This document shows positions 1 through 6,041 of a stretch of DNA of 8,900 nucleotides, piece after piece. Within the stretch, counting starts at the first letter, position 1. Each line of letters starts with the position of its first letter. The translations under genes and the position numbers were made by a program. Location of the stretch: positions 1 through 8,900 of the forward strand of contig JAOPYS010000025.1 in the NCBI GenBank assembly GCA_025964465.1, given 5' to 3'. Source of the stretch: Thermoleophilia bacterium (GTDB lineage: Bacteria > Actinomycetota > Thermoleophilia > Gaiellales > SKUG01). The notes under the pieces were generated by a model that saw only the letters and a list, made by a program, of their open reading frames with translations, was not told the origin of the DNA and did not search any database.

Positions 1-295
1 CGACCGGGTGGTCGCCCTTCTTGGTGGACTTGGCCAGCTCGTTGCCGACGCCGTCGAAGTTCTTGTCGAAGCCCTTGGCGAGGTCGTCGAACTGCTTCCA
101 GTCCGAGCCGTTCACGTCGGCGTTGACCGTGGCGTAGCCGATCGCATCCTTGGGGACGAGGTCGAGTGCCGCGGCGTCCTTGGCCGCGCTCGAGGCGTCC
201 GAGCTGCCCCCGCCGCTGCTGCCGCAACCCGTGGCGATGAGCGCCGCTCCGACGATGACTCCAGCGGCGATGCCGCTTCGCTTGACCAGCTTCAT
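1..295 (-). CDS. Putative DUF3352-like lipoprotein, N-terminal part only
   Basis: This gene runs off the left edge; 98 residues are visible. The protein opens with MKLVKRSG, a hydrophobic stretch (about residues 9-22) and a lipobox-like ATGC ending at Cys24. That is the pattern of a lipoprotein signal peptide, so the mature protein should be anchored to the outer face of the membrane. A Gly/Ser-rich linker follows (25-37), then LDLVPKDAIGYATVNAD and an acidic/lysine-rich region. The 'VPxDA..Y' opening after a Ser-rich linker resembles the DUF3352 proteins common in Thermoleophilia, whose function is unknown; this assignment is from memory of the family and only its first third is visible. The ATG at 295 has AAGGGG nine bases upstream, a good ribosome binding site. 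It lies 123 bp after gpsA, past a strong hairpin, so it may be its own transcription unit. A solute-binding or other secreted lipoprotein remains possible. Confidence 0.7.
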   Translation of the reverse strand, partial: MKLVKRSGIAAGVIVGAALIATGCGSSGGGSSDASSAAKDAAALDLVPKDAIGYATVNADVNGSDWKQFDDLAKGFDKNFDGVGNELAKSTKKGDHPV

Positions 296-324
296 GTGCC
301 GGTTCCCCTTCATTCGAACGAAAT

Positions 325-360
325 GTGCCACGGCGGGGCGCGAAGCGCTCCCGGTGGCAC
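325..360 (-). terminator. Long hairpin between gpsA and the lipoprotein gene
   Basis: The outer arms GTGCCAC (325-331) and GTGGCAC (354-360) are perfectly complementary. Inside them, 335-341 pairs with 345-351 (six Watson-Crick pairs and one G-U) around a GAA loop. Read on the minus strand the stem lies about 60 nt past the gpsA stop and is followed by ATTTCGTTCG, only a weak T-rich tract. It is a plausible terminator for the der-gpsA transcript. It also sits just upstream of the lipoprotein gene, so a 5'-leader structure for that gene is the alternative. Confidence 0.5.
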
Positions 361-418
361 GGACGCGGCGAACCTAGCAGCGCTCACAGGTGAGGGGAAG
401 GGGCGAGTCTGCGCGGAC

Positions 419-1456
419 CTACGACGCGACGGTCGCGTCGCTCGAGAACTCCATGCCGGGCTCGCGCGACATCAGCTCCTGCACGACCTCGGCGAGCGGC
501 ACGTCGTGGGCCACGACCTGCGCGACGGCGTGGCAGATGTGCATCTCGATGCCCGCGGCCTGCGCCATGTCGCAGACGATCGGCGCAGTGCGCATGCCCT
601 CGACGACCTGGCCGATCTCCGCGCGCACCTCGTCGGGGGAGCGCCCCTCGGCGAACAGGCGCCCGGCGCGGTGGTTGCGCGAGTGTGGACTGCGGCACGT
701 GACCATCAGGTCGCCGACCCCGGCGAGCCCGAGGTAGGTCTGGAGCTTGGCGCCGTTGGCCATGCCCAGGCGCGCCATCTCGTTGAGGCCGCGCGTCATC
801 ATCGCCGCGATGGCGTTGTCGCCGAAGCCCGACCCCTCGAGCACGCCCGCGGCGATCGCGATGACGTTCTTGGTGGCGCCCGCCAGCTCGACGCCGATGA
901 TGTCGTCGTGCGCGTACACGCGGAAGGAGAAGCCGTTGACGACCTCCTGCACCTGCAGCACCGCGTCGCGCCCCGTGCCCGCCACGACCGCGGCCGTGGG
1001 CAGGTCGAGCATCATCTCGCGCGCGATGTTCGGCCCCGACAGCATCACGAACCGGTCGCGGTCCACGATCTCGTACGCGACCTCACTCAGGCGGCGACCC
1101 GACGGGTCGAGCCCCTTGCCGAGCGAGAGGAACAGCGGCGCGCGCTCGGCGAAGCGCTCGAGCGTGGCGGCGAACGCGCTCGTCGGCACGGCCAGGACGA
1201 TGGCGTCCCACGTCTCCTCCGCCGCCTCCTCCACCGTGGTGAACCGCGTGCCCTCGGGGAACTCGATGCCGGGGAAGTAGCGCTCGTTGGAGTTGGTCGC
1301 GCGCATCGCCTCGACCTGCTCGGCACTGCGCGCGGCGAGGGTGACGTCGACGGGGCGAGGCCCGAGGATGCGCGTCATCGCCGTGCCGAACGACCCGGCC
1401 CCGACGACGAGCCAGCGTGGTGATCGGTCGGCGGGAGGTGCGGCGTCGGAGGGCAT
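419..1456 (-). CDS. gpsA: NAD(P)H-dependent glycerol-3-phosphate dehydrogenase
   Basis: GpsA is a cytosolic enzyme that reduces dihydroxyacetone phosphate to sn-glycerol-3-phosphate, the backbone for phospholipids. With the ATG at 1456 the protein has 345 residues, normal for the family. The Rossmann motif GAGSFGT is at 19-25, NERYFPG at 57-63, and the GKGL lysine is K114. SGPNIARE is at 140-147, ELAGATKN with the second conserved lysine at 190-197 (K196), and the family signature GLAGVGDLMVTCRSPHSRN at 243-261. All expected catalytic positions are present; 'PNIARE' replaces the more usual 'PSFAxE'. The start is uncertain: the 1456 ATG has GAGG nine bases upstream, but a GTG at 1510, only 10 nt after the der stop and also preceded by GAGG, would add 18 residues. 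The extra residues precede the Rossmann fold and look unconserved, so I prefer 1456. It is probably co-transcribed with der. Confidence 0.95.
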   Translation of the reverse strand: MPSDAAPPADRSPRWLVVGAGSFGTAMTRILGPRPVDVTLAARSAEQVEAMRATNSNERYFPGIEFPEGTRFTTVEEAAEETWDAIVLAVPTSAFAATLERFAERAPLFLSLGKGLDPSGRRLSEVAYEIVDRDRFVMLSGPNIAREMMLDLPTAAVVAGTGRDAVLQVQEVVNGFSFRVYAHDDIIGVELAGATKNVIAIAAGVLEGSGFGDNAIAAMMTRGLNEMARLGMANGAKLQTYLGLAGVGDLMVTCRSPHSRNHRAGRLFAEGRSPDEVRAEIGQVVEGMRTAPIVCDMAQAAGIEMHICHAVAQVVAHDVPLAEVVQELMSREPGMEFSSDATVAS

Positions 1457-1520
1457 GGCGACGATCCTCGCACGCGTGACGATGTGCACGCTCCGCGGCC
1501 CCGACGTCACGCGCGTCGCC

Positions 1521-3050
1521 TCAGGCGCGGCTGCGGTACTCGATGATGAGCGGGCAGCCCTCGAAGCCGAACTTCGCGCGGATCTGGTTCTCGAGGAAGA
1601 AGCCGTAGGGGCGCGTCATCAGCTCCTTGGCGTTGACGTACACGCGGAACTTCGGCGGGCCCGTCTGCACCTGGGTGCCGTAGAGGATGTTGAGGCGGCG
1701 GCGCGAGCGCTTGTCCAGCGGCCCCGGGTTGCGCTCCTTGAGCTCGCGCAGCAGGCGGTTGAACTCGCCCGTGGTCACCTTCTTGGCGGCCTTGTCGTGC
1801 AGCTCCACGGCCTTGCGCAGCAGCTTGTGGACGTTGCGCATCTCCGTGCCCGACGTCGTGACGACCTCGGGGCGCTGGCGCAGCTTCTGCGCGATCGTCT
1901 CGCTCACGTCGAGCAGGTCGACGTCGTTGATGTCCCACTTGGAGAGCGCGACGATGACGGCGCAGTTGCGCTCGCGCATGGCGTCGGCCACGGCGAGGTC
2001 GTTCTCGCGCACGCCCTCGGACGCGTCGACGAGCAGGATGGCGACGTCGGCGCGCTCGGCGGCCTGCAGCGCGCGCACCTCGCTGTAGTAGTCGAGCGGG
2101 TCCTGGCCCGAGCGACGGCGGCGCAGGCCGGCGGTGTCGACGAGCACGATGTCGCGCCCCTCGAACTCGAAGCGCGTGTCGACCGCATCGCGGGTCGTGC
2201 CCGGCATGTCGGCGACGATGTGGCGGTCGGCGCTGCCCTTGGGGCCGGCACCTTCACGACCGCTGAGGATGGCGTTGGCCAGAGTCGACTTGCCGACGTT
2301 GGGGCGCCCCACGAGCGCGATGCGCACGGCGTCGTCGTCGTCGCGGTGGAAGCTCGTGCCGTGCTCGCGCAGCTCCTCCACGACGATGTCGAGCAGGTCG
2401 CCGGTGTTGTTGCCGTGGTGCGCGGAGACCGGGATCGGCATGTCGAGGCCGAGCTCGAAGAACTCCGCAGCGTCGTTCTCGTGGCGCGGGTTGTCGACCT
2501 TGTTGGCCACCACACGCACGCGGGTGCGGTTGCGGCGCAGCAGCTCGGCGATCTCGTGGTCGGCGGCGCTCACGCCCTCACGGGCGTCGACGACCAGCAG
2601 CACGAGGTCTGCCTCGTCGATGGCCGAGCGCACCTGGCCGGTGATCTCGCGCGCCATGTGCGAGCGGTCACCCTCGTCGACGCCGCCCGTGTCGATGAGC
2701 AGGAACTGGTCGCCGTTCCACTCGCACTCGATCTCCTTGCGGTCGCGCGTGACGCCCGCCGTCTCGTGGACGATGGCGATGCGCGTGCCGGAGAGGCGGT
2801 TGACGAGCGTCGACTTGCCGACGTTGGGATAGCCCACCACGGCGACGCGGCCGATGAACCGGCGGTCGCGCTGCTCCTCGAGGTCGGCGAGCTCCTCGAG
2901 CTCTGCCGCGATCCACTCGGCATCGTCCTCGTCGAGGGCGGCGAGGGCCGCGTCGAAGTCCTCGTGGACCTCCTCCTCCATCTGGTCGAGGAAGTCTTCT
3001 TCGGGCGCGTCGGTGTGGGGGGAGGTGGTATCCATGGGTCGACCAGCCAT
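1521..3050 (-). CDS. der: Ribosome-associated double GTPase Der (EngA)
   Basis: Der is an essential GTPase with two tandem G domains that helps mature the 50S ribosomal subunit. From the ATG at 3050 it has 509 residues. An acidic, Glu/Asp-rich extension fills about residues 1-62. The first G domain has GYPNVGKST (73-81), GVTRD, DTGG and NKVD (183-186). The second has GRPNVGKST (248-256), GTTRD, DTAG and SKWD (370-373). A C-terminal KH-like domain (about 462-506) ends the protein. In the second domain the usual NKxD reads SKWD, the usual SA loop reads TSG, and about ten extra residues (SGREGAGPKGSADR region) lie between the P-loop and GTTRD. The start is not settled: neither ATG 3050, ATG 3035 nor the upstream TTG 3092 has a clear Shine-Dalgarno sequence. 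It follows the YbjQ-like gene by 38 nt and precedes gpsA. Confidence 0.95.
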   Translation of the reverse strand: MAGRPMDTTSPHTDAPEEDFLDQMEEEVHEDFDAALAALDEDDAEWIAAELEELADLEEQRDRRFIGRVAVVGYPNVGKSTLVNRLSGTRIAIVHETAGVTRDRKEIECEWNGDQFLLIDTGGVDEGDRSHMAREITGQVRSAIDEADLVLLVVDAREGVSAADHEIAELLRRNRTRVRVVANKVDNPRHENDAAEFFELGLDMPIPVSAHHGNNTGDLLDIVVEELREHGTSFHRDDDDAVRIALVGRPNVGKSTLANAILSGREGAGPKGSADRHIVADMPGTTRDAVDTRFEFEGRDIVLVDTAGLRRRRSGQDPLDYYSEVRALQAAERADVAILLVDASEGVRENDLAVADAMRERNCAVIVALSKWDINDVDLLDVSETIAQKLRQRPEVVTTSGTEMRNVHKLLRKAVELHDKAAKKVTTGEFNRLLRELKERNPGPLDKRSRRRLNILYGTQVQTGPPKFRVYVNAKELMTRPYGFFLENQIRAKFGFEGCPLIIEYRSRA

Positions 3051-3088
3051 TGTCGCAGGTCGCCGGCCGCGCGGCGGCACTCTGCGGG

Positions 3089-3412
3089 TCAAGCGAGCGG
3101 CTGGATGGTCACCGCGGTGCCGTACGCGCAGATCTCGGTCCAGTTGGTGCCCATCTCGGACGTGTCGAAGCGCATGGCGACGATGGCGTTGGCGCCCTTG
3201 GCCTGGGCCTCGGCGGTCATGCGCTCCACGACCTGGTGGCGGCTGTCGACGAGGGCGGTCGTCATGCCCTTGAGCTCGCCGCCGACGATCGACTTGAAGC
3301 TGGCGCCGATCTGCGAGCCGATGTTGCGCGAGCGCACGGTGAGCCCGAACACCTCGCCGTACACGGCGGTGATGGCGTAGCCGGGCACGTCGTTGGTGGT
3401 GACGATGAGCAT
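3089..3412 (-). CDS. YbjQ/UPF0145 (DUF74) family protein
   Basis: This 107-residue protein belongs to the YbjQ/UPF0145 family, sometimes named heavy-metal-binding; known members form small oligomers, but their cellular role is not established. The family pattern is clear: GEVFGLTVRSRNIG (19-32), IVGGELKGM (42-50), then a helix ending in AKGANAIVAMRFDTSE (71-86), and a final AYGTAV strand (96-101). The length is typical. The ATG at 3412 has a near-perfect GAGGAGG eight bases upstream, and this site overlaps the TGA of the preceding gene, so the two are probably translationally coupled. No signal peptide is seen, so it should be cytosolic. Its position between cmk-plsC and der is not part of the common core order, and nothing here tells whether it serves ribosome or lipid metabolism. 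Confidence 0.88.
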   Translation of the reverse strand: MLIVTTNDVPGYAITAVYGEVFGLTVRSRNIGSQIGASFKSIVGGELKGMTTALVDSRHQVVERMTAEAQAKGANAIVAMRFDTSEMGTNWTEICAYGTAVTIQPLA

Positions 3413-3420
3413 GGTCGGGT

Positions 3421-3427
3421 CCTCCTC
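3421..3427 (-). promoter_or_regulatory. Ribosome binding site overlapping an upstream stop codon
   Basis: On the minus strand GAGGAGG lies eight bases before the ATG at 3412, and its first two bases are the last two bases of the TGA (3428-3426) that ends the preceding gene. Ribosomes finishing the 146-residue protein would stop right at this site, which suggests coupled translation of the two genes. Confidence 0.75.
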
Positions 3428-3866
3428 AGGCGATGGTGGCGCTGGCGCGGTCCAGGCGCGCCACGGCGAGGTCGAGCATCGCCTGCAGTGCGATCGGCAG
3501 CTGGTCGCGCGTCGCGGGCGGCACGTCGCCGAACTCCGCGATCGCCCGCTCATACCGGACGAGCGACGCCGCCGCGGTCCACGCGTCGTCCATGGCGGAG
3601 GTGGCAGCTTGGCGCTGGCGGAAGGGGGTGGCCGGAACGAGCGCGGATTCCAGCAGCCGGCTGCCGGCGTGCGCCTCGGCGATGGCGGCGCGGGCGGCCT
3701 CGACCGTCGGAGCCTCGTGCGGCTCACCGTCGCGTCGTCCGAGCCACTCGGTCGCGTTCTCGAAGTGCTCCGACGCGAGCTGGAACAGCTGCGAAGGGGC
3801 CACGACATCCGCCGGCGAGGCGATGGTGGTTGGCGCGGCGATCGTCGAGCTGGTGGCAACGTGCAC
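3426..3866 (-). CDS. Unrecognised 146-residue helical protein
   Basis: I do not recognise this protein. It has an Ala/Thr/Ser-rich N-terminus (about residues 1-24), then a mostly helical body: SQLFQLASEHFENATEWLGRR (25-45), an Ala-rich helix (53-76), a central helix (82-110) and a last helix (121-144). There is no signal peptide, no membrane segment and no Cys residue; four helices could form a bundle, which is inference. Third-codon-position G/C is high throughout, as in its neighbours. I chose the GTG at 3866 because GGGAGGGA sits directly in front of it with a seven-base gap; an ATG at 3881 in the same frame would add five residues but would bury that site inside the gene. It lies 113 nt after the acyltransferase gene, behind two stem-loops, and ends within the ribosome binding site of the YbjQ-like gene, so the two may act together. 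Confidence 0.72.
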   Translation of the reverse strand: MHVATSSTIAAPTTIASPADVVAPSQLFQLASEHFENATEWLGRRDGEPHEAPTVEAARAAIAEAHAGSRLLESALVPATPFRQRQAATSAMDDAWTAAASLVRYERAIAEFGDVPPATRDQLPIALQAMLDLAVARLDRASATIA

Positions 3867-3871
3867 GGGGG

Positions 3872-3879
3872 TCCCTCCC
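3872..3879 (-). promoter_or_regulatory. Strong ribosome binding site that favours the GTG start at 3866
   Basis: On the minus strand GGGAGGGA ends five bases before the GTG at 3866, with the GGGAGG core seven bases from it. The competing ATG at 3881 overlaps this site and has only a more distant GGAGGG eleven bases away. This decides the start of the 146-residue protein. Confidence 0.6.
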
Positions 3880-3903
3880 ATGGGTCGATGCACCCTCCGT
3901 CCT

Positions 3904-3927
3904 GCGAGCGCGGATTCCGACGCTCGC
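3904..3927 (-). other. Stem-loop in the leader of the 146-residue protein gene
   Basis: Perfect 7-bp arms GCGAGCG (3904-3910) and CGCTCGC (3921-3927) enclose a 10-nt loop. It lies between the acyltransferase stop (3980) and the next start (3866), with no T-run after it on the minus strand. It could slow or terminate transcription, protect an mRNA end, or be a 5'-leader structure. Confidence 0.45.
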
Positions 3928-3938
3928 GGCGGCGCGCT

Positions 3939-3964
3939 GGCCGTCCGTGGCCGGACCGACGGCC
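3939..3964 (-). terminator. Possible terminator stem after the kinase-acyltransferase gene
   Basis: Arms GGCCGTC (3939-3945) and GACGGCC (3958-3964) form a 7-bp G+C-rich stem with a 12-nt loop, 15 nt past the stop at 3980 on the minus strand. There is no T-tract behind it, so it would be a weak or Rho-assisted terminator at best. It forms a tandem pair with the stem at 3904-3927. Confidence 0.4.
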
Positions 3965-3979
3965 GGGTCGGCCCTCGTG

Positions 3980-5389
3980 TCAGAAGGCGCGGTCGGCGCG
4001 CAGCGCGTCCCACAGCTCCTGCACGTCCGCCCACACCTCGGTGGTCGCGCGGCGGATGTTGTCGGGCGTGGCGCGCTGGCCCTCGAAGCTGTGCGGTCGG
4101 CCGAACGCGACGGTGACGCGGAACAGGCTCTCGCTCCAGCGGTTGCCGTAGATCGCGACGGGCACGATCGGCACGCCGGTGACCAGTGCGAGGCGTGCGG
4201 CGCCCTGGCGCGGGCGGGCGAGGCGCCCCTCGTACACGCGCGTGCCCTCGGGGAAGACGCCGAGGGAGTCGCCGCGGCGCAGCACCTCCTCGCCGATGTG
4301 CAGCGCGACGCGGTCGCCGGCGCCACGGCGCACGGGGAAGAACCCGATCGCATCCGCCATGTTCTTGACGTAGCGGTTCTCGGCCAGCTCGGCCTTGCCC
4401 ATGTAGCGGATCACGCGGTTGAGCGGCGTGATCAGGAAGGCCGGGTCCCACATCGAGGCGTGGTTGGCGATGAACAGGCACGGCCCGTCGGGGACGCGCT
4501 CGGTGCCGACGGCCTTGAGGCGGAAGCCCTTCTCCCAGATCGGGCGGGTGCGCTTGAGGGTCTTGTCGAAGTTGGCGAGCCCGGCCTCGTTGTCGATCCA
4601 CTCGCGGGCGGTGCGGCCCTGGGTGCGCTCGCCGTCGAGCAGCTCGCGGCGACGCTCGAGCCAGGTGCGCAGCGCCAGCTGCACGCCCTCGTCGATGCCC
4701 ATGTTGGTGGTGTCGACGATGACGGCGTCGTTCGCGGCGCCGCTCTGCTTGGCGTCGCGCGCGTCGCGCTCGGCGAGGGCGGCAGCGACATTTGTGGTCT
4801 GCTCGGTGCCCAGCTCGTCCTGCTGGCCGGCCCGGCGGCGGGCGCGCTCCTCGAGGTCGGCGGTGATGAAGACCTTGAGGTCGGCGTCCGGGCGCACGAC
4901 GGTGCCGCAGTCGCGCCCGTCGAGCACGCTGTCACGGTCGAGCGAGAGCTGGCGCTGTCGGGCGACGAGCACGTCGCGCACGCCGTCGTGGGACGCCACC
5001 TTGGAGGCGGCGTCGTCGATGCGCGGCTCGCGGATGGCGTCGGTGACGTCGACGCCCGCGATGCGCACGACCCAGCGGTCGGCCTCGTAGCCGAGCACGG
5101 TGGGCTGCGCGATGGCGAGGCCGCGCAGGCGCGCGCCGTCGTCGAGCGGGATGCCGCGTTCGAGGGCGAGCCAGCCGAGCGCGCGGTAGGTGGCGCCGGT
5201 CTCGACGTAGTTGAAGCCGAGGCTCTCCGCCAGCAGGCGGGCGATCGTGCTCTTGCCGCTGCCGGCGGGGCCGTCGACGGTGATCGTGAGCGCGCGCGTC
5301 CAGCGCTCGCCCTGCGAGAGCTCGTCTCGCTTCACGGGGCGCGAGAGGTCCATCGCTTCGGGTTTCACGGGTGCGGTCGGCGTCGGCAT
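3980..5389 (-). CDS. Fused cytidylate kinase and PlsC-type lysophospholipid acyltransferase
   Basis: One uninterrupted 469-residue frame joins two enzymes. Residues about 33-247 are (d)CMP kinase (Cmk), which phosphorylates CMP/dCMP with ATP: P-loop GPAGSGKST (40-48), ETGATYRALG (63-72, usually DTGAMYRA), AASKVA (127-132), DGRDCGTVV (157-165, usually EGRDIGTVV), then RARRR (182-186) and AERDARD (206-212). Residues about 285-460 are a 1-acyl-glycerol-3-phosphate acyltransferase (PlsC): NHASMWD with the HX4D catalytic motif (H310, D315), FPEGTR (379-384) and VPIVPVAIYG (406-415). The two are linked by a charged stretch (about 248-284). Separate cmk and plsC genes are neighbours in many bacteria; here they are one protein. 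The ATG at 5389 follows the CoA-binding gene by 10 nt, with GGAGGAG 13 bases upstream. No obvious transmembrane helix is seen, so the acyltransferase is probably peripheral to the inner membrane face. A sequencing artefact is unlikely because both domains read in frame without a break. Confidence 0.93.
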   Translation of the reverse strand: MPTPTAPVKPEAMDLSRPVKRDELSQGERWTRALTITVDGPAGSGKSTIARLLAESLGFNYVETGATYRALGWLALERGIPLDDGARLRGLAIAQPTVLGYEADRWVVRIAGVDVTDAIREPRIDDAASKVASHDGVRDVLVARQRQLSLDRDSVLDGRDCGTVVRPDADLKVFITADLEERARRRAGQQDELGTEQTTNVAAALAERDARDAKQSGAANDAVIVDTTNMGIDEGVQLALRTWLERRRELLDGERTQGRTAREWIDNEAGLANFDKTLKRTRPIWEKGFRLKAVGTERVPDGPCLFIANHASMWDPAFLITPLNRVIRYMGKAELAENRYVKNMADAIGFFPVRRGAGDRVALHIGEEVLRRGDSLGVFPEGTRVYEGRLARPRQGAARLALVTGVPIVPVAIYGNRWSESLFRVTVAFGRPHSFEGQRATPDNIRRATTEVWADVQELWDALRADRAF

Positions 5390-5399
5390 CCCACGGATG

Positions 5400-5882
5400 T
5401 TACTCCTCCGTAGGTGCGGATGGGGCCGGTGCGGGCGGGCGCACGTCGAAGCGTCGCGCGATCGGAGCGACGCACTGGTCCTCGACGTAGGCCATGCCGT
5501 GCTCGCGGGCGATCGCAGCCGACTCCTCCGACGTGATGCCCAGCTGCAGCCAGAGCGCGCCGGCGCCGATGTCAGCCGCCTGCTGCGCGATGTCAGGCGT
5601 CTGCGCCGACGGACGGAACACGTCGACCAGGTCCACGTGCCGGTCGATGTCGGCCAGCCGCGCCACCGTCGCGATGCCCGCGACCTCGCTCGCAGTCGGG
5701 TTGACCGGGATCACGTCGAACCCGCGCCGCACCAACTCCAGCGGCGCCGCGTGCGACGGCTTGCCGGGATCGGCGGAAAAGCCCACGACCGCCACGGTGC
5801 GGCTGCGCCCGAGCACCTCGGCGGCATGGGCAGGGTCGCGGGGGTCGGGCAGGTCTGGCAGGTCGGCGGTCATGCCACGCAC
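5400..5882 (-). CDS. YccU-type CoA-binding domain protein
   Basis: This 160-residue protein matches the small CoA-binding family (CoA_binding_2, YccU-like), a single Rossmann-type domain resembling the CoA-binding part of succinyl-CoA synthetase; its cellular role is not known. Visible family features are TVAVVGFSADPGKPSH (29-44, nucleotide loop), GFDVIPVNPT (54-63), VDLVDVFRPS (83-92), GAGALWLQLGI (106-116), and EDQCVAPIARRF (134-145) with the conserved late cysteine (C137). A Pro/Ala-rich tail follows. I chose the GTG at 5882 because GGAGG lies eight bases upstream; an ATG three codons later is too far from it (17 bases). It ends 10 nt before the cytidylate kinase-acyltransferase gene, so the two are probably one operon, and a CoA-sensing role next to an acyl-CoA/ACP-using enzyme is tempting but unproven. 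Confidence 0.9.
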   Translation of the reverse strand: MRGMTADLPDLPDPRDPAHAAEVLGRSRTVAVVGFSADPGKPSHAAPLELVRRGFDVIPVNPTASEVAGIATVARLADIDRHVDLVDVFRPSAQTPDIAQQAADIGAGALWLQLGITSEESAAIAREHGMAYVEDQCVAPIARRFDVRPPAPAPSAPTEE

Positions 5883-5890
5883 GCTACCCG

Positions 5891-5895
5891 CCTCC
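5891..5895 (-). promoter_or_regulatory. Ribosome binding site that decides the GTG start at 5882
   Basis: GGAGG on the minus strand lies eight bases before the GTG at 5882 and 17 before the in-frame ATG at 5873, so translation should begin at the GTG. Confidence 0.65.
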
Positions 5896-5972
5896 GTACT
5901 TCCGTACAGACCTGACCGCGTCGGGCACCTTCGTGCGGACGTAGGCGCGTCCGGGCGACGCGCTCCAGACAG

Positions 5973-6013
5973 TTCCGCACCAACGCGACCATTGCGGTCA
6001 CATCTGTGCGGAA
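5973..6013 (-). terminator. Inverted repeat after the small gene
   Basis: Perfect 8-bp arms TTCCGCAC (5973-5980) and GTGCGGAA (6006-6013) are separated by 25 nt, inside which GACC (5987-5990) pairs with GGTC (5996-5999). It starts 28 nt past the stop of the 89-residue gene on the minus strand and about 90 nt before the CoA-binding gene. No T-tract follows, so it is either a weak terminator or an operator for the CoA-binding gene. The rest of 5883-6041 holds nothing else I can name beyond a short repeat, TCCGTACT/TCCGTACA. Confidence 0.4.
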
Positions 6014-6041
6014 GTCGCGCACGCGGTGGGCGGCAGCTCCG

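Noticed and set aside
8..1423. A 471-residue plus-strand frame covering the left end.
   Set aside because: It is antisense to the lipoprotein and gpsA; the minus-strand frames have signal peptide, Rossmann and family signatures.
1287..3380. A 697-residue open frame on the plus strand.
   Set aside because: It is the antisense shadow of gpsA, der and the YbjQ-like gene; no domain is recognisable.
3050..5413. A 787-residue open frame on the plus strand.
   Set aside because: It runs antisense across Der's N-terminus, YbjQ, the helical protein and Cmk-PlsC, all of which have clear family motifs or ribosome sites. Long antisense frames are expected in DNA this rich in G+C, and the predicted protein shows only Val/Ala/Arg/His-rich low-complexity sequence.
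5901..5960. A short stem CGGAC/GTCCG (5936-5940, 5949-5953) and the repeat TCCGTACT/TCCGTACA.
   Set aside because: Five-base stems and 7-8 base repeats are expected by chance at this G+C content; noted but not annotated separately.
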